From an uncultured Clostridia bacterium (lineage in GTDB: Bacteria > Bacillota > Clostridia > Christensenellales > CAG-138), in assembly GCA_947168565.1 (NCBI GenBank), contig CAMVMM010000002.1:89766-153765 (forward strand): DNA of 64,000 nt. The letters run 5' to 3'. The translations under genes were made by a program, and so were the position numbers. The notes below the pieces were generated by a model. The model did not search any database and was not told where the DNA came from. It saw only the letters and a program-made list of their open reading frames with translations. This document shows positions 1 through 8,670 of the stretch, one piece after another; position 1 is the stretch's first letter, and every line of letters starts with the position of its first letter.

Positions 1-208
1 CGATCGCCATGGTGTCGTTTGATACCGCCTGCATGATAGCGGACACCATGGGGATATTTATGCTTATCGCGGGCTCCTCGCCCTTTCTGAACTTGACGAG
101 GGGCGTTCTCAGGCTCACGTTCGCGGGGATGCAGTCCTTTCCGGAATAGCCGGGAACCAGCAGATACTCTCCGAACGTGCGGGACGGTTCGTTGTAGATG
201 AATGCCAT
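1..208 (-). CDS. guaB: IMP dehydrogenase, N-terminal part (cut by window edge)
   Basis: Only the first ~69 residues are in the window. They read like the N-terminus of IMP dehydrogenase, the NAD-dependent enzyme that turns IMP into XMP on the way to GMP: an early [12 protein letters not shown] segment (family: TFDDVLLVPxxS), then [19 protein letters not shown], matching the conserved NIPLVSAxMDTVTExxMAI block that opens the barrel. The ATG at 208 is preceded by AAGGAGAGCACC. It lies on the same strand and downstream of folD and the purine genes, which fits a role at the IMP branch point. CBS domains and the catalytic Cys loop would lie outside the window, so length and completeness cannot be judged. 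Confidence 0.85.
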   Translation of the reverse strand, partial: MAFIYNEPSRTFGEYLLVPGYSGKDCIPANVSLRTPLVKFRKGEEPAISINIPMVSAIMQAVSNDTMAI

Positions 209-259
209 GGTGCTCTCCTTCCAAAAACAAGAAATTTATGGTAAAAATTTATAAATCCG

Positions 260-553
260 TTATTGATCGCAGCCGATCGCGCTCATGCGCTCGTATGCCC
301 GCTTGTGGCTCTCGGATTCCTCATAGAATTCACGCATATCGTCGCAGGGGAAGCCCTCGCATTTGCCGCAGAAGTTTATCTTTCTTTCGCGGCAGCATTT
401 CACGCTCATGCACTCGTCATCCCCCTCCCAAACCGATTTGCGGCAGGAGGGGCAGAGCTTGTTTTTATAGTCGGGGCAGGTTTCGCAGTTCACACCGCAG
501 AAAGCGATAAGCTCGCCGAGCGACGTTTTGATAACGCTTGAAGGCTTATTCAT
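260..553 (-). CDS. DUF3795-type cysteine-rich small protein
   Basis: A 97-residue cytoplasmic protein rich in paired cysteines: FCGVNCETCPDYKNKLCPSCRK near the middle and a second set CCRERKINFCGKCEGFPCDD. This CGxxCxxC...C..C pattern is the hallmark of DUF3795 proteins, thought to bind a metal or Fe-S cluster; function is unknown. The ATG at 553 overlaps the folD stop codon by 8 bases, so translation is probably coupled to folD. A longer upstream start at 592 is possible but would run deep into folD and has no better ribosome site. Its place at the end of a purine/folate operon is the only functional hint. Confidence 0.7.
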   Translation of the reverse strand: MNKPSSVIKTSLGELIAFCGVNCETCPDYKNKLCPSCRKSVWEGDDECMSVKCCRERKINFCGKCEGFPCDDMREFYEESESHKRAYERMSAIGCDQ

Positions 554-1409
554 GATGGCTTCTCGCAAGCGCGTTTTCCGCGCAGTCCACAAGGTTCGTC
601 ATAAGCATGGCAACCGTCATGGGGCCAACGCCGCCCGTGACCTTGGTGATGTAGCTCGCCTTTTTTTCAACCTCGTCAAAATCCACGTCGCCGTAGAGCT
701 TGCCGTCGATATTGGTTTGGCCAACGTCTATCACCACCGCGCCGTCCTTCACCATATCCGCCTTGATAAGCTGCGCGCTGCCCACGTCGACTATTAAAAT
801 ATCGGCGCTGCGCGTGATCCTGCCCAGATCGGGCGTTTGGGTGTGGCAAACGGAAACCGTGGCGTTTCGGTTTAAAAAGCACATTGCGATGGGCCTTCCA
901 ACGAGTATGGATTTGCCCACCACCACCGTGTGCCGCGATTCAACGTCAACTCCGATCCTGTCCAGCATGTGGATAATGGCGCGGGGGGTGCAGGCGATTA
1001 TCGCGGGCTCGCCGTTCAAAAGCTTGCCTGCGTTTGTGAAATGAAGGCCGTCTATGTCCTTCTCGGGGTCGATCGCGTCCAGCACCGCCTGCGTGTCCAT
1101 GTGATCAGGAAGGGGCATCTGCGTCAGCATCCCGTGCACCGAGGGGTCGGCATTGAGCCCGGAAATAAGCTCCAGCATGCGCTCCTGCGTGCAGGAGGAC
1201 ACTATGCGATAGGTCACGCACTCCATGCCAAGGCGCATCGCGGCGTTTTCCTTGAGCGAAACGTAGCGCCTGCTCATCTCGTCGTCCCCAACCTCGATTA
1301 TTGCAACTCGGGGGATAACGCCCTTCTCCTTCAGCTTGGCGATGCGTCCAACCAGCCCCTCGTAGCATTCGTTTGCTATTTTTCTGCCGTCTATTACAGT
1401 TGCGCTCAA
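546..1409 (-). CDS. folD: Bifunctional methylenetetrahydrofolate dehydrogenase/cyclohydrolase
   Basis: A 287-residue cytoplasmic enzyme that interconverts 5,10-methylene-THF and 10-formyl-THF, the one-carbon donor for PurN and the AICAR transformylase encoded upstream. The YVSLKENAA motif (residues ~49-57) holds the catalytic Tyr/Lys; QMPLP, the VVVGKSILVGRPIA nucleotide loop (~160-175) and the ITKVTGGVGPMTVAML block near the C-terminus are all present. Length is normal for the family. The start is a TTG at 1409 preceded by GGAGGAAAAGCT, the best ribosome site nearby. It is the penultimate purine-related gene before guaB in the same direction. Confidence 0.97.
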   Translation of the reverse strand: MSATVIDGRKIANECYEGLVGRIAKLKEKGVIPRVAIIEVGDDEMSRRYVSLKENAAMRLGMECVTYRIVSSCTQERMLELISGLNADPSVHGMLTQMPLPDHMDTQAVLDAIDPEKDIDGLHFTNAGKLLNGEPAIIACTPRAIIHMLDRIGVDVESRHTVVVGKSILVGRPIAMCFLNRNATVSVCHTQTPDLGRITRSADILIVDVGSAQLIKADMVKDGAVVIDVGQTNIDGKLYGDVDFDEVEKKASYITKVTGGVGPMTVAMLMTNLVDCAENALARSHHE

Positions 1410-1424
1410 AGCTTTTCCTCCAAT

Positions 1425-1472
1425 CTCGGTATTATTCTCGGTATTATTCGTGGTATTGTTCGCGGTATTGTT
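1425..1472. repeat. 12-bp tandem repeat, four copies, upstream of folD
   Basis: Four consecutive 12-bp units (CTCGGTATTATT twice, then CGTGGTATTGTT and CGCGGTATTGTT) lie just upstream of the folD ribosome site. The two outer pairs differ by a few substitutions, as expected of an older duplication. A possible minus-strand -10 (TATAAT) sits at 1499-1504, which would place the repeat in the folD leader, but its -35 is poor. Confidence 0.85.
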
Positions 1473-1552
1473 CGCGCGTCAATGGTATAAATTGCCTTAT
1501 TATACACCAAAGCGAACGCGCAATAAAGAGAATTTTAAAATATATTTCAGCG

Positions 1553-4500
1553 TTACCTTGTGAAATAATCCACCGCGCCGCGGAAGATCGAAAAATCGTT
1601 TGCCCCGGGCACGTTTTTATAAAGGTTTTCGCCGCAGCGCTCGCTGTGCGCCATCTTGCCGAAAACTCTGCCGTCCGGCGAGGTGATGCCCTCTATCGCC
1701 ATCACGGAGCCGTTCGGGTTCACGCCGGTGCGCATGGAGGGAGCGCCGTAATCGTCGCAGTACTGCGTGGCGATCTGCCCGTTTGCTATAAGCGAAGCAA
1801 GCATATCCTCGCCGCAAACGAATCTGCCCTCGCCGTGCGAAACGGGCACGAGCGTCACGTCGCCCACCTCGCGGTGCATGAGCCACGGGGAAAGATTGGA
1901 GCAGCAGCGCGTATGCACAAGGCGGGAGCGGTGAACGCCGATGGTGTTGTAGGTAAGGGTGGGCGCGTTTTCGCTTGCGGTAACTATCTTTCCGAAGGGC
2001 ACGAGTCCAAGCTTCACAAGCGCCTGGAAGCCGTTGCAAATGCCCAGAATCAGCCCGTCGCGCCTTTCAAGAAGCTCCATAACAGCGTCCGCCGCGCGGC
2101 TGTTTCGCATAAAGGAGGTGATAAGCTTCGCGCTGCCCTCGGGCTCGTCGCCGCCGGAGAAGCCGCCGGGTATGAAAAGGATATTGCTTTTATTAAGCTT
2201 ATCCGCAAAGGCTTTTACGGATTGCTCTATGTCGTTTGCGGAAAGATTGTTTATAACCAGTATCTCCGCCTCGGCTCCCGCAAGGCGCATCGCCCGCGCA
2301 GAGTCCAGCTCGCAGTTCGTGCCGGGGAAAACGGGTATCAGCACGCGCGGCTTCGCCCGTTCGCCGTTTAAGATATGCGGCGCGTTTTCGGGGGAAACAC
2401 GGTGCTTCGGGTTTTTCACTATGCAGTTTATCGGCATAACGGGGGAGAAGTCCGCCGTTTTATGGCGGTAAACGCTCTCAAGGCGCTCGTCATAGAGCTT
2501 GAAAAGGCTGTATATGGGAGCGGAGTCGTCGCCATAGCGAATATCAAAGCCCTCGGTGGTTTTGCCAAGCAGCAGCAGCCTTTCATCGCCCTCCACCGCG
2601 CCGCCGCAGCCGCCGCAGCCGGGGGTTTCAAGGATGAAGGAGCCGTAGTCGCGCGCAAAGAGCGCATCGAGCGAAAGCGAAAGCTCCTTATCGAATTCAA
2701 AGCCTATGCCGTTGCCGATGGACATTTTGAAAATGCCCTCCATGATGCCGCCCTTGTCCACCGCCCAGCAGGAGAAGGTGCGGTGAGTGCGCAGAAGCCT
2801 GGTCACAAGCTCGATGTTCGCGCGAACGCTCTCCGCCTTCGGCAGATCGCGCTCATCCTTTTCGGAGGGCAGATACATTATGCGCGTGCCTATGCCCTTG
2901 AATTCGGGCGAGGTTATGTTTTCGGCGCTGTCCGCAGCCACGGCGAAGGAAACGAGCGTGGGCGGCACGGAGATATTTTCAAAGGTGCCGCTCATGGAGT
3001 CCTTGCCGCCGATAGCCGCAAGCCTCAGCCCCATCTGCGCGTCCAGCGCGCCGAGCAGGGCGGAAAGCGGCTTGCCCCACGCTTCTTCGCTCTTCATTTT
3101 TTCAAAGTATTCCTGGAAGGTGAGCCAGCAGTTTTCAATGCTTGCGCCGCTTGCGGCAAGCTTGCACACGGAGGCGATCACCGCGCAGTAGGCTCCGGCG
3201 TAGGGGTCGGCCGCCGAAAGATAGGGGTCAAAGCCGTAGCTCATCACGGAGCAGGCGTTGGTTTCGCCCGTGCGAACAGGGAATTTTGCCGCCATCGCCT
3301 GCGGGGGGGTGAGCATATTTCTGCCGCCGAAGGGCATCAGCACGGTGCCTGCGCCGATGGTGGAGTCAAACATTTCAGAAAGACCCTGACGGGAGCAGAT
3401 ATTTATATCGGACACAAGCGCCTTCAGCTTTTCGGTAAAGCCCTTTGCGCGGCAGGTCTCGTTTTCGGTTATTGCGCTCGGCGCGGCAACGTGCGCCGCA
3501 GCCTGCTTGGGTGCGCCGTTCGTGTTTAAAAATTCCCTGGATATATCGACTATCCTTTCGCCGTTCAGGTTCATTACCATCCTGCCGCTGCCCGTCACCT
3601 CTGCAACCACCGTGGCCTCAAGGTTTTCATCGTGCGCAAGGGCAAGGAATTTTTCCGCATCCCCGGGGGCAACCACGACCGCCATGCGCTCCTGCGATTC
3701 GCTTATCGCAAGCTCGGTGCCGTCAAGACCCGCGTATTTTTTGGGAACGGCGTTCAGGTCTATCTCAAGTCCATCCGCCAGCTCGCCTATCGCCACTGAA
3801 ACGCCGCCCGCGCCGAAATCGTTGCAGCATTTTATAAGGGTGGAGGCCTCGGGCTTCATAAACAGGCGCTGGAGCTTTCTTTCCTCCGGCGCGTTGCCCT
3901 TTTGAACCTCCGCGCCGCAGCTCGCAAGGGAGCTGACGTCATGCGATTTGCTGGAGCCCGTGGCGCCGCCGCAGCCGTCGCGCCCGGTCCTGCCGCCAAG
4001 AAGTATCACCTTATCGCCGGGCAGGGGCTCGTCGCGCCGCACGTTTTTCGCGGGAGCGGCGCCCACCACGGCGCCTATCTCCATGTGCTTGGCAAGATAG
4101 CCGTCGTGATACACCTCGTCCACAAGGCCGGTGGCAAGCCCGATCTGGTTGCCGTAGGAGCTGTAGCCGCGCGCGGCGGTGGTCACAAGCTTCTTTTGCG
4201 GCAGCTTGCCCTCTATCGTTTCCTCTATGGGGCGGAGCGGGTTCGCGCCTCCAGTGACGCGCATCGCGTGGTAAACGAAGCTTCTTCCCGAAAGGGGATC
4301 GCGTATCGCGCCGCCAACGCAGGTCGCCGCGCCGCCGAAGGGCTCTATCTCGGTGGGGTGATTGTGCGTTTCATTCTTGAAAAGCAGCAGCCAGGGCTCG
4401 GGCTTTCCGTCCACGTCTATATTGACGCGCACGGTGCAGGCGTTTATCTCGCGCGATTCGTCAAGATTCTTCAATTCGCCGCTTTTTTTCAGCGCCTTTG

Positions 4501-5296
4501 CCGCGATAACGGCAATATCCATAAGGCAAACGGGCTTTTTAACGCCCAGCCTTTCGCGCAGCTCAAGATAGCGCTCAAACGGCTTTTTGGATTTTTCATC
4601 ATCAAAGCGCACATCCTTCAATTCGGTGTTGAAGGTGGTGTGGCGGCAGTGATCGCTCCAATAGGTGTCTATAACGCGCAGCTCGGTCATGGTGGGCATA
4701 CGGTTTTCACTCTTGAAATAGCTTGCAACGAAGGCAAGATCCGCCTCGTCCATCGCAAGGCAGTATTTTTTGATTATTTCGGCGGCGGGGCCGGAAAGGT
4801 CTATCCTTTCGGGCATGGGCGGCTCCTCAAAGGGCATGGCAAGCGTTTCGGGAATGCCGGCTTCCGCCTCCATGGAGTCCACAGGGTTTATAATGTAGCC
4901 CTTGATGCGGGCAATATCGCCCTCGCTCAGCTCGCCGTAAAGAAGGTAAACCGTGGCGCTTCGCACGGCGGGTCTTTCGCCTGCGGTCACAAGGCCGATG
5001 CACTGTGCGGCGGAGTCCGCGCGCTGATCGAACTGCCCGGGCAGATAGGAAACGGCAAACATGCCCGCCCCGCTCGCATCCAGCTCGGTAAAGGCATTGT
5101 CCACCTGCGGCTCGGAAAACACCGTGGGGATGCATTTTTCAAGAGTTGCCTCGTCTATGCCCTCTATATCGTATCTGTTTATGATGCGAAGGCGCTCAAG
5201 CCCCTTTATGCCCAGAAAATCGCGTATATCGCGCCTTAAAGCCTCCGCGCCCTCCGCAAATTCAGGGCGCTTTTCGCTGTAAACTCTGTAAACCAT
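1553..5296 (-). CDS. purL: Phosphoribosylformylglycinamidine synthase, single-chain (PurL-PurQ fusion)
   Basis: A 1247-residue enzyme of step 4 of purine synthesis (FGAR + Gln + ATP to FGAM). It is the long single-chain form: an N-terminal PurS-like segment, two AIR-synthase-like halves (the NETHNHPTEIEPFGGA motif at about 310 and the GRTGRDGCGGATGSS loop at about 435), and a C-terminal class I glutamine amidotransferase from about residue 985. That domain shows PGTNCELDSARA, the nucleophile Cys in GICNGFQALVKLG and a catalytic His in PVSHGEGRFV. No separate purS or purQ is therefore needed. The ATG at 5296 follows AAGAGGTCTAAA. It lies between purD and folD in the operon. Confidence 0.97.
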   Translation of the reverse strand: MVYRVYSEKRPEFAEGAEALRRDIRDFLGIKGLERLRIINRYDIEGIDEATLEKCIPTVFSEPQVDNAFTELDASGAGMFAVSYLPGQFDQRADSAAQCIGLVTAGERPAVRSATVYLLYGELSEGDIARIKGYIINPVDSMEAEAGIPETLAMPFEEPPMPERIDLSGPAAEIIKKYCLAMDEADLAFVASYFKSENRMPTMTELRVIDTYWSDHCRHTTFNTELKDVRFDDEKSKKPFERYLELRERLGVKKPVCLMDIAVIAAKALKKSGELKNLDESREINACTVRVNIDVDGKPEPWLLLFKNETHNHPTEIEPFGGAATCVGGAIRDPLSGRSFVYHAMRVTGGANPLRPIEETIEGKLPQKKLVTTAARGYSSYGNQIGLATGLVDEVYHDGYLAKHMEIGAVVGAAPAKNVRRDEPLPGDKVILLGGRTGRDGCGGATGSSKSHDVSSLASCGAEVQKGNAPEERKLQRLFMKPEASTLIKCCNDFGAGGVSVAIGELADGLEIDLNAVPKKYAGLDGTELAISESQERMAVVVAPGDAEKFLALAHDENLEATVVAEVTGSGRMVMNLNGERIVDISREFLNTNGAPKQAAAHVAAPSAITENETCRAKGFTEKLKALVSDINICSRQGLSEMFDSTIGAGTVLMPFGGRNMLTPPQAMAAKFPVRTGETNACSVMSYGFDPYLSAADPYAGAYCAVIASVCKLAASGASIENCWLTFQEYFEKMKSEEAWGKPLSALLGALDAQMGLRLAAIGGKDSMSGTFENISVPPTLVSFAVAADSAENITSPEFKGIGTRIMYLPSEKDERDLPKAESVRANIELVTRLLRTHRTFSCWAVDKGGIMEGIFKMSIGNGIGFEFDKELSLSLDALFARDYGSFILETPGCGGCGGAVEGDERLLLLGKTTEGFDIRYGDDSAPIYSLFKLYDERLESVYRHKTADFSPVMPINCIVKNPKHRVSPENAPHILNGERAKPRVLIPVFPGTNCELDSARAMRLAGAEAEILVINNLSANDIEQSVKAFADKLNKSNILFIPGGFSGGDEPEGSAKLITSFMRNSRAADAVMELLERRDGLILGICNGFQALVKLGLVPFGKIVTASENAPTLTYNTIGVHRSRLVHTRCCSNLSPWLMHREVGDVTLVPVSHGEGRFVCGEDMLASLIANGQIATQYCDDYGAPSMRTGVNPNGSVMAIEGITSPDGRVFGKMAHSERCGENLYKNVPGANDFSIFRGAVDYFTR

Positions 5297-5352
5297 TTTA
5301 GACCTCTTGCCTTATTAAATATACTTTATTATCAAGAATTAAATTATTGAAA

Positions 5353-6678
5353 TCAGATCCCTATGCCCTTCAGAAGGGCGGCGATAACGGAAAGCGTCTG
5401 CCTCAGCGCCGTTTTGCCGATGTCCTTTCTGTAATACATATTGTCGAAGCTTATATGCTCCGCGGCGGCGTAGGCGGCGTTCACCGCCTCCTCCAGCGAG
5501 GGGCGGACGGCCGTAACGCCAAGCACCCTTCCGCCGTTTGTGAAAAAGCCGAGATCGGTGCGCTTCGTGCCCGCGTGAAACACCTGCACGTCGTCCGGAA
5601 CGCCTTCAAAGATGATGAGCTTGCCCTTTTCGTAGCTCTCGGGGTAGCCGCCGCTTGCAAGCACGAGGCAGCAGGACGCTTCGTCCGAAAATTCAACGGG
5701 GCAATCCGCAAGAGTGCCGTTTTCCACGGCAAGCATTATCTCTATAAGGTCGCTCTTCAAAAGCGGCAGCACCGCCTGCGTTTCGGGGTCGCCGAAGCGG
5801 CAGTTGTATTCTATCACCTTGGGGCCGTCCTCGGTCATCATAAGCCCGAAATAAAGGCAGCCCTTGAAGGTGCGCCCCTCGCGGTTCATCGCCTCAACGG
5901 TGGGCAGGATGATGCGCTCCATCGTCTGCTCCTGCGCGGCCTTGGTATAGAAGGGATTGGGGCAAACCGCGCCCATTCCGCCGGTATTCAGCCCCATGTC
6001 GCCGTCCAGCGCGCGCTTATGATCCATGCTTGAGGGCATCGGCACTATTGCCTTGCCGTCCGTAAAGGCAAGCACGCTCACCTCTGCGCCGGTCAAAAAT
6101 TCTTCGATAACAACGGTTTTTCCGCTCTTGCCGAATTTTTCGTCCACCATCATGGACTTTATCGCGTCCTCCGCCTCGGAAACGGTTTTGGCGATTATAA
6201 CGCCCTTGCCCAGCGCAAGACCGTCCGCCTTTATCACCACGGGCATCTCGTGGTTTCGCACGCACTCAAGCGCCGCGTCCAGATCGGAAAAGGTTTCGTA
6301 TTTCGCGGTCGGGATGCCGTATTTTTTCATCAATTCCTTGGAAAACGCCTTGCTCGATTCTATTATCGCCGCCTTTCCGCTCGGCCCGAAGCACGGGATG
6401 CCCTTCCCGCGTAGCAGGTCGGTAAGCCCCAGAGCCAGCGGATCGTCCGGTATCACGGCGGCGAAATCAACGGGGTTTTGGGTGCAGAATTCAACTATTG
6501 CGGGCAGATCGGTTGCGGAAATATTCACGCATTCCGCGTCCTCCGCAATGCCGCCGTTTCCGGGAAGCGCATAGATCTTGCCGCAGCGGGGGCTTTTTTT
6601 GAGCGCACGGATTATCGCGTGCTCCCTTCCGCCGCCGCCTATAACGGCTATGTTCAGTTTATTCTCATTCAGTTCCAT
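5353..6678 (-). CDS. purD: Phosphoribosylamine-glycine ligase (GAR synthetase)
   Basis: A 441-residue ATP-grasp ligase joining phosphoribosylamine to glycine (step 2). The N-terminus has the VIGGGGREHAI loop; the grasp domain shows VVIKADGLALGKGVIIA and later EYNCRFGDPETQAVLPLL, a metal and ATP binding signature of PurD. I place the start at the ATG at 6678, because AAAGGCGGCAAAAAA precedes it; an in-frame ATG at 6699 would overlap the upstream AICARFT gene by 4 bases but its ribosome site is weaker. Length is typical. Confidence 0.96.
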   Translation of the reverse strand: MELNENKLNIAVIGGGGREHAIIRALKKSPRCGKIYALPGNGGIAEDAECVNISATDLPAIVEFCTQNPVDFAAVIPDDPLALGLTDLLRGKGIPCFGPSGKAAIIESSKAFSKELMKKYGIPTAKYETFSDLDAALECVRNHEMPVVIKADGLALGKGVIIAKTVSEAEDAIKSMMVDEKFGKSGKTVVIEEFLTGAEVSVLAFTDGKAIVPMPSSMDHKRALDGDMGLNTGGMGAVCPNPFYTKAAQEQTMERIILPTVEAMNREGRTFKGCLYFGLMMTEDGPKVIEYNCRFGDPETQAVLPLLKSDLIEIMLAVENGTLADCPVEFSDEASCCLVLASGGYPESYEKGKLIIFEGVPDDVQVFHAGTKRTDLGFFTNGGRVLGVTAVRPSLEEAVNAAYAAAEHISFDNMYYRKDIGKTALRQTLSVIAALLKGIGI

Positions 6679-6695
6679 TTTTTTGCCGCCTTTCG

Positions 6696-7868
6696 TCAAT
6701 GATGGAAGAGCCTAAGACCCGTGAACGCCATCACCATGCCATGCTCGTTGCAGCAGGCGATAACGTCCTCGTCGCGCACGGAGCCGCCGGGCTGGGCGAT
6801 GTATTTAACGCCGCTCCTGCGGGCGCGCTCGATATTGTCGCTGAAGGGGAAGAATGCGTCGCTCGCAAGCGCCGTTTCGGTGAAATTGCGCAGCCATGCC
6901 CTTTTTTCGTCCCTGCTCATGGGCTCGGGGCGAACAGTGAAAAACTGCTGCCAGCGGCCCTCGTCGAGCACGTCGCCGCATTCGTCGTCGTTTAAGTAAA
7001 CGTCTATCGCATTGTCGCGGTTCGGGCGGGGAATATCGCTTCTGAAGGGCAGATCAAGCACCTTTGGGCTTTGGCGAAGGTGCCAAAGATCGGCCTTGCT
7101 TCCGGCAAGCCTCGTGCAGTGGATGCGGCTCTGCTGACCCGCGCCAACGCCGATGGTCTGCCCGCCCTCCGCGTAGCAAACGGAGTTGGACTGCGTGTAT
7201 TTCAGCGTGATGAGGGCTATAATTAGATCGCGCACCGCGCTTTCGGGAATGGTTTTTTCGGTCGTGACTATGTTTTCAAGCAGTTTTTCATTGATTTCGC
7301 AGTCGTTTCTGCCCTGCTCGAAGGTGATGCCGTACACCGTGCGCGTTTCGATGGGGGCGGGGGCATAGCTCTCGTCCATTTTTATAACGGTGTACGCGCC
7401 GTTCTTCTTCGCCTTCAGGATCTCAAGCGCCTCGTCGTCGTAATCCGGGGCGATCATGCCGTCCGAAACCTCGCGCTTGATCACCCTTGCAAGCGAAACG
7501 TCCACCTTATCGCTCACCGCTATAAAATCGCCGAAGGAGCTCATCCTGTCCGCGCCCCTTGCGCGAACGTAGGCGCAGGCGAGGGGGGAGAGCTCTGTTT
7601 TTTCATCCACAAAGTACATTTTTTTCAGCGTGTCCGTAAGCGGAAGTCCGATCGCGGCTCCGGCGGGGCTGACGTGCTTGAAGCTGGCGGCGGCGGGGAA
7701 GCCCGTGGCGGCCTTCAATTCGCGCACGAGCTGATAGCCGTTCAGCGCGTCCAGCAGATTGATGTAGCCCGCTCTGCCGTTCAGCACGGTTATGGGCAGC
7801 TCGCCTTCTATGCCAATGGCGGCGGGCTTCTGGTTGGGGTTGCAGCCGTATTTCAGTTCGTAGCGCAT
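6696..7868 (-). CDS. purH: Stand-alone AICAR transformylase (no IMP cyclohydrolase domain)
   Basis: A 390-residue protein that matches only the formyltransferase half of bacterial PurH: LKYGCNPNQKPA at the N-terminus, FKHVSPAGAAIG near residue 63 (the catalytic Lys-His of AICARFT), YTQSNSVCYAEGGQTIGVGAGQQSRIHC near 225-250, and DAFFPFSDNIERA near the end. Usual PurH is ~510 residues with an N-terminal MGS-like cyclohydrolase domain, absent here. The enzyme would convert AICAR to FAICAR using 10-formyl-THF; ring closure must come from another protein, and the gene just upstream is a PurO-type cyclohydrolase. GGAGGAAAAT precedes the ATG. Confidence 0.93.
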   Translation of the reverse strand: MRYELKYGCNPNQKPAAIGIEGELPITVLNGRAGYINLLDALNGYQLVRELKAATGFPAAASFKHVSPAGAAIGLPLTDTLKKMYFVDEKTELSPLACAYVRARGADRMSSFGDFIAVSDKVDVSLARVIKREVSDGMIAPDYDDEALEILKAKKNGAYTVIKMDESYAPAPIETRTVYGITFEQGRNDCEINEKLLENIVTTEKTIPESAVRDLIIALITLKYTQSNSVCYAEGGQTIGVGAGQQSRIHCTRLAGSKADLWHLRQSPKVLDLPFRSDIPRPNRDNAIDVYLNDDECGDVLDEGRWQQFFTVRPEPMSRDEKRAWLRNFTETALASDAFFPFSDNIERARRSGVKYIAQPGGSVRDEDVIACCNEHGMVMAFTGLRLFHH

Positions 7869-7901
7869 ATTTTCCTCCGGTTTATAAATTATTTTGGGTG
7901 A

Positions 7902-8621
7902 TTATTTTGAGTGCTTGTTTATAATGAAGCTGTCCGCCCCGCCGCAATTCGCGCAGAGCCTTTTCACATAGAGCGACACGCGGTTTGCTTCGTCAAGGCA
8001 GCTCCAAATGTATTCGGCGATACCCCTCGCGCTGCCCTCGGGCGTTTGCAGCCTCACGGGTTCGCCCTTGAAGGTGGGTATGGGGTTTCCGTCGTGCTCG
8101 TAGGTGTGTATAAAGTGGCAAACGCCGTTTTCATAGGCATATTTAAAGAAATTGCGCTGGCAAACGCCGCCCGTTTGATCCTCGGATTTGAGTATGCTCA
8201 GCTCATACCCGCTTTTGCCCAGAATGCCGCTGATGCGCGGGGTGTAGTTCGGCGGATCGGGCTCGTATTCGCGCGTTTGAAGCGCGGCGGCGAAGCGCGC
8301 GGAGAAATCGCATTCAGGGCATTCGCTTTTGATCAGCTCATCGCGCACGGTGTCCGTCTGATCGCCGTTTGTAACTATCGTAACCTCGCCCACCCTGCGC
8401 ACTGGCGCATAGATGATGAGGCTGGGGTCGGTGAGCTTGGATTCGTCGTAGGCGCGGGTGCGGATGCCGTCCTCCGTTTTTTCAAAGATGCGGTTGCGGC
8501 TGTTTTCGCTTCTGCCCATTATGAAATAGGCGATCACGGTGCCGCCCGAAGCGTCCTTCCCGATCAGTATGCCCCTGCCGGGGTAGGGGTTTGAATGCAA
8601 ATATTCTTTAAGCGTATTCAT
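7902..8621 (-). CDS. purO: PurO-type IMP cyclohydrolase
   Basis: A 239-residue protein of the IMP_cyclohyd (PurO) family, best known from archaea, which closes FAICAR to IMP. The early GRGILIGKDASGGTVIAYFIMGRSENSRNR segment matches the family opening (GRxxxxGxxxxxxxVAYxVxxRSxxxxNR), followed by Arg/Glu-rich strands and a PNYTPRISG block typical of this fold. The start at 8621 is chosen because GGAGAG lies seven bases upstream; an in-frame ATG at 8636 has no ribosome site. It lies directly upstream of the stand-alone AICAR transformylase, so the two separate proteins together replace bifunctional PurH. Assignment rests on motif pattern and context. Confidence 0.85.
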   Translation of the reverse strand: MNTLKEYLHSNPYPGRGILIGKDASGGTVIAYFIMGRSENSRNRIFEKTEDGIRTRAYDESKLTDPSLIIYAPVRRVGEVTIVTNGDQTDTVRDELIKSECPECDFSARFAAALQTREYEPDPPNYTPRISGILGKSGYELSILKSEDQTGGVCQRNFFKYAYENGVCHFIHTYEHDGNPIPTFKGEPVRLQTPEGSARGIAEYIWSCLDEANRVSLYVKRLCANCGGADSFIINKHSK

Positions 8622-8670
8622 AATGCTGCTCTCCATGCTGTAAAAATGCTGTGAATCGGCCGAAAACGGC

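Noticed and set aside
2375-5239. Long plus-strand reading frames (384 and 445 residues) opposite purL
   Set aside because: They lie antisense to a gene with clear catalytic motifs, have no ribosome sites and give low-complexity Ala/Gly/Arg-rich products, as expected of shadow frames in GC-rich DNA.
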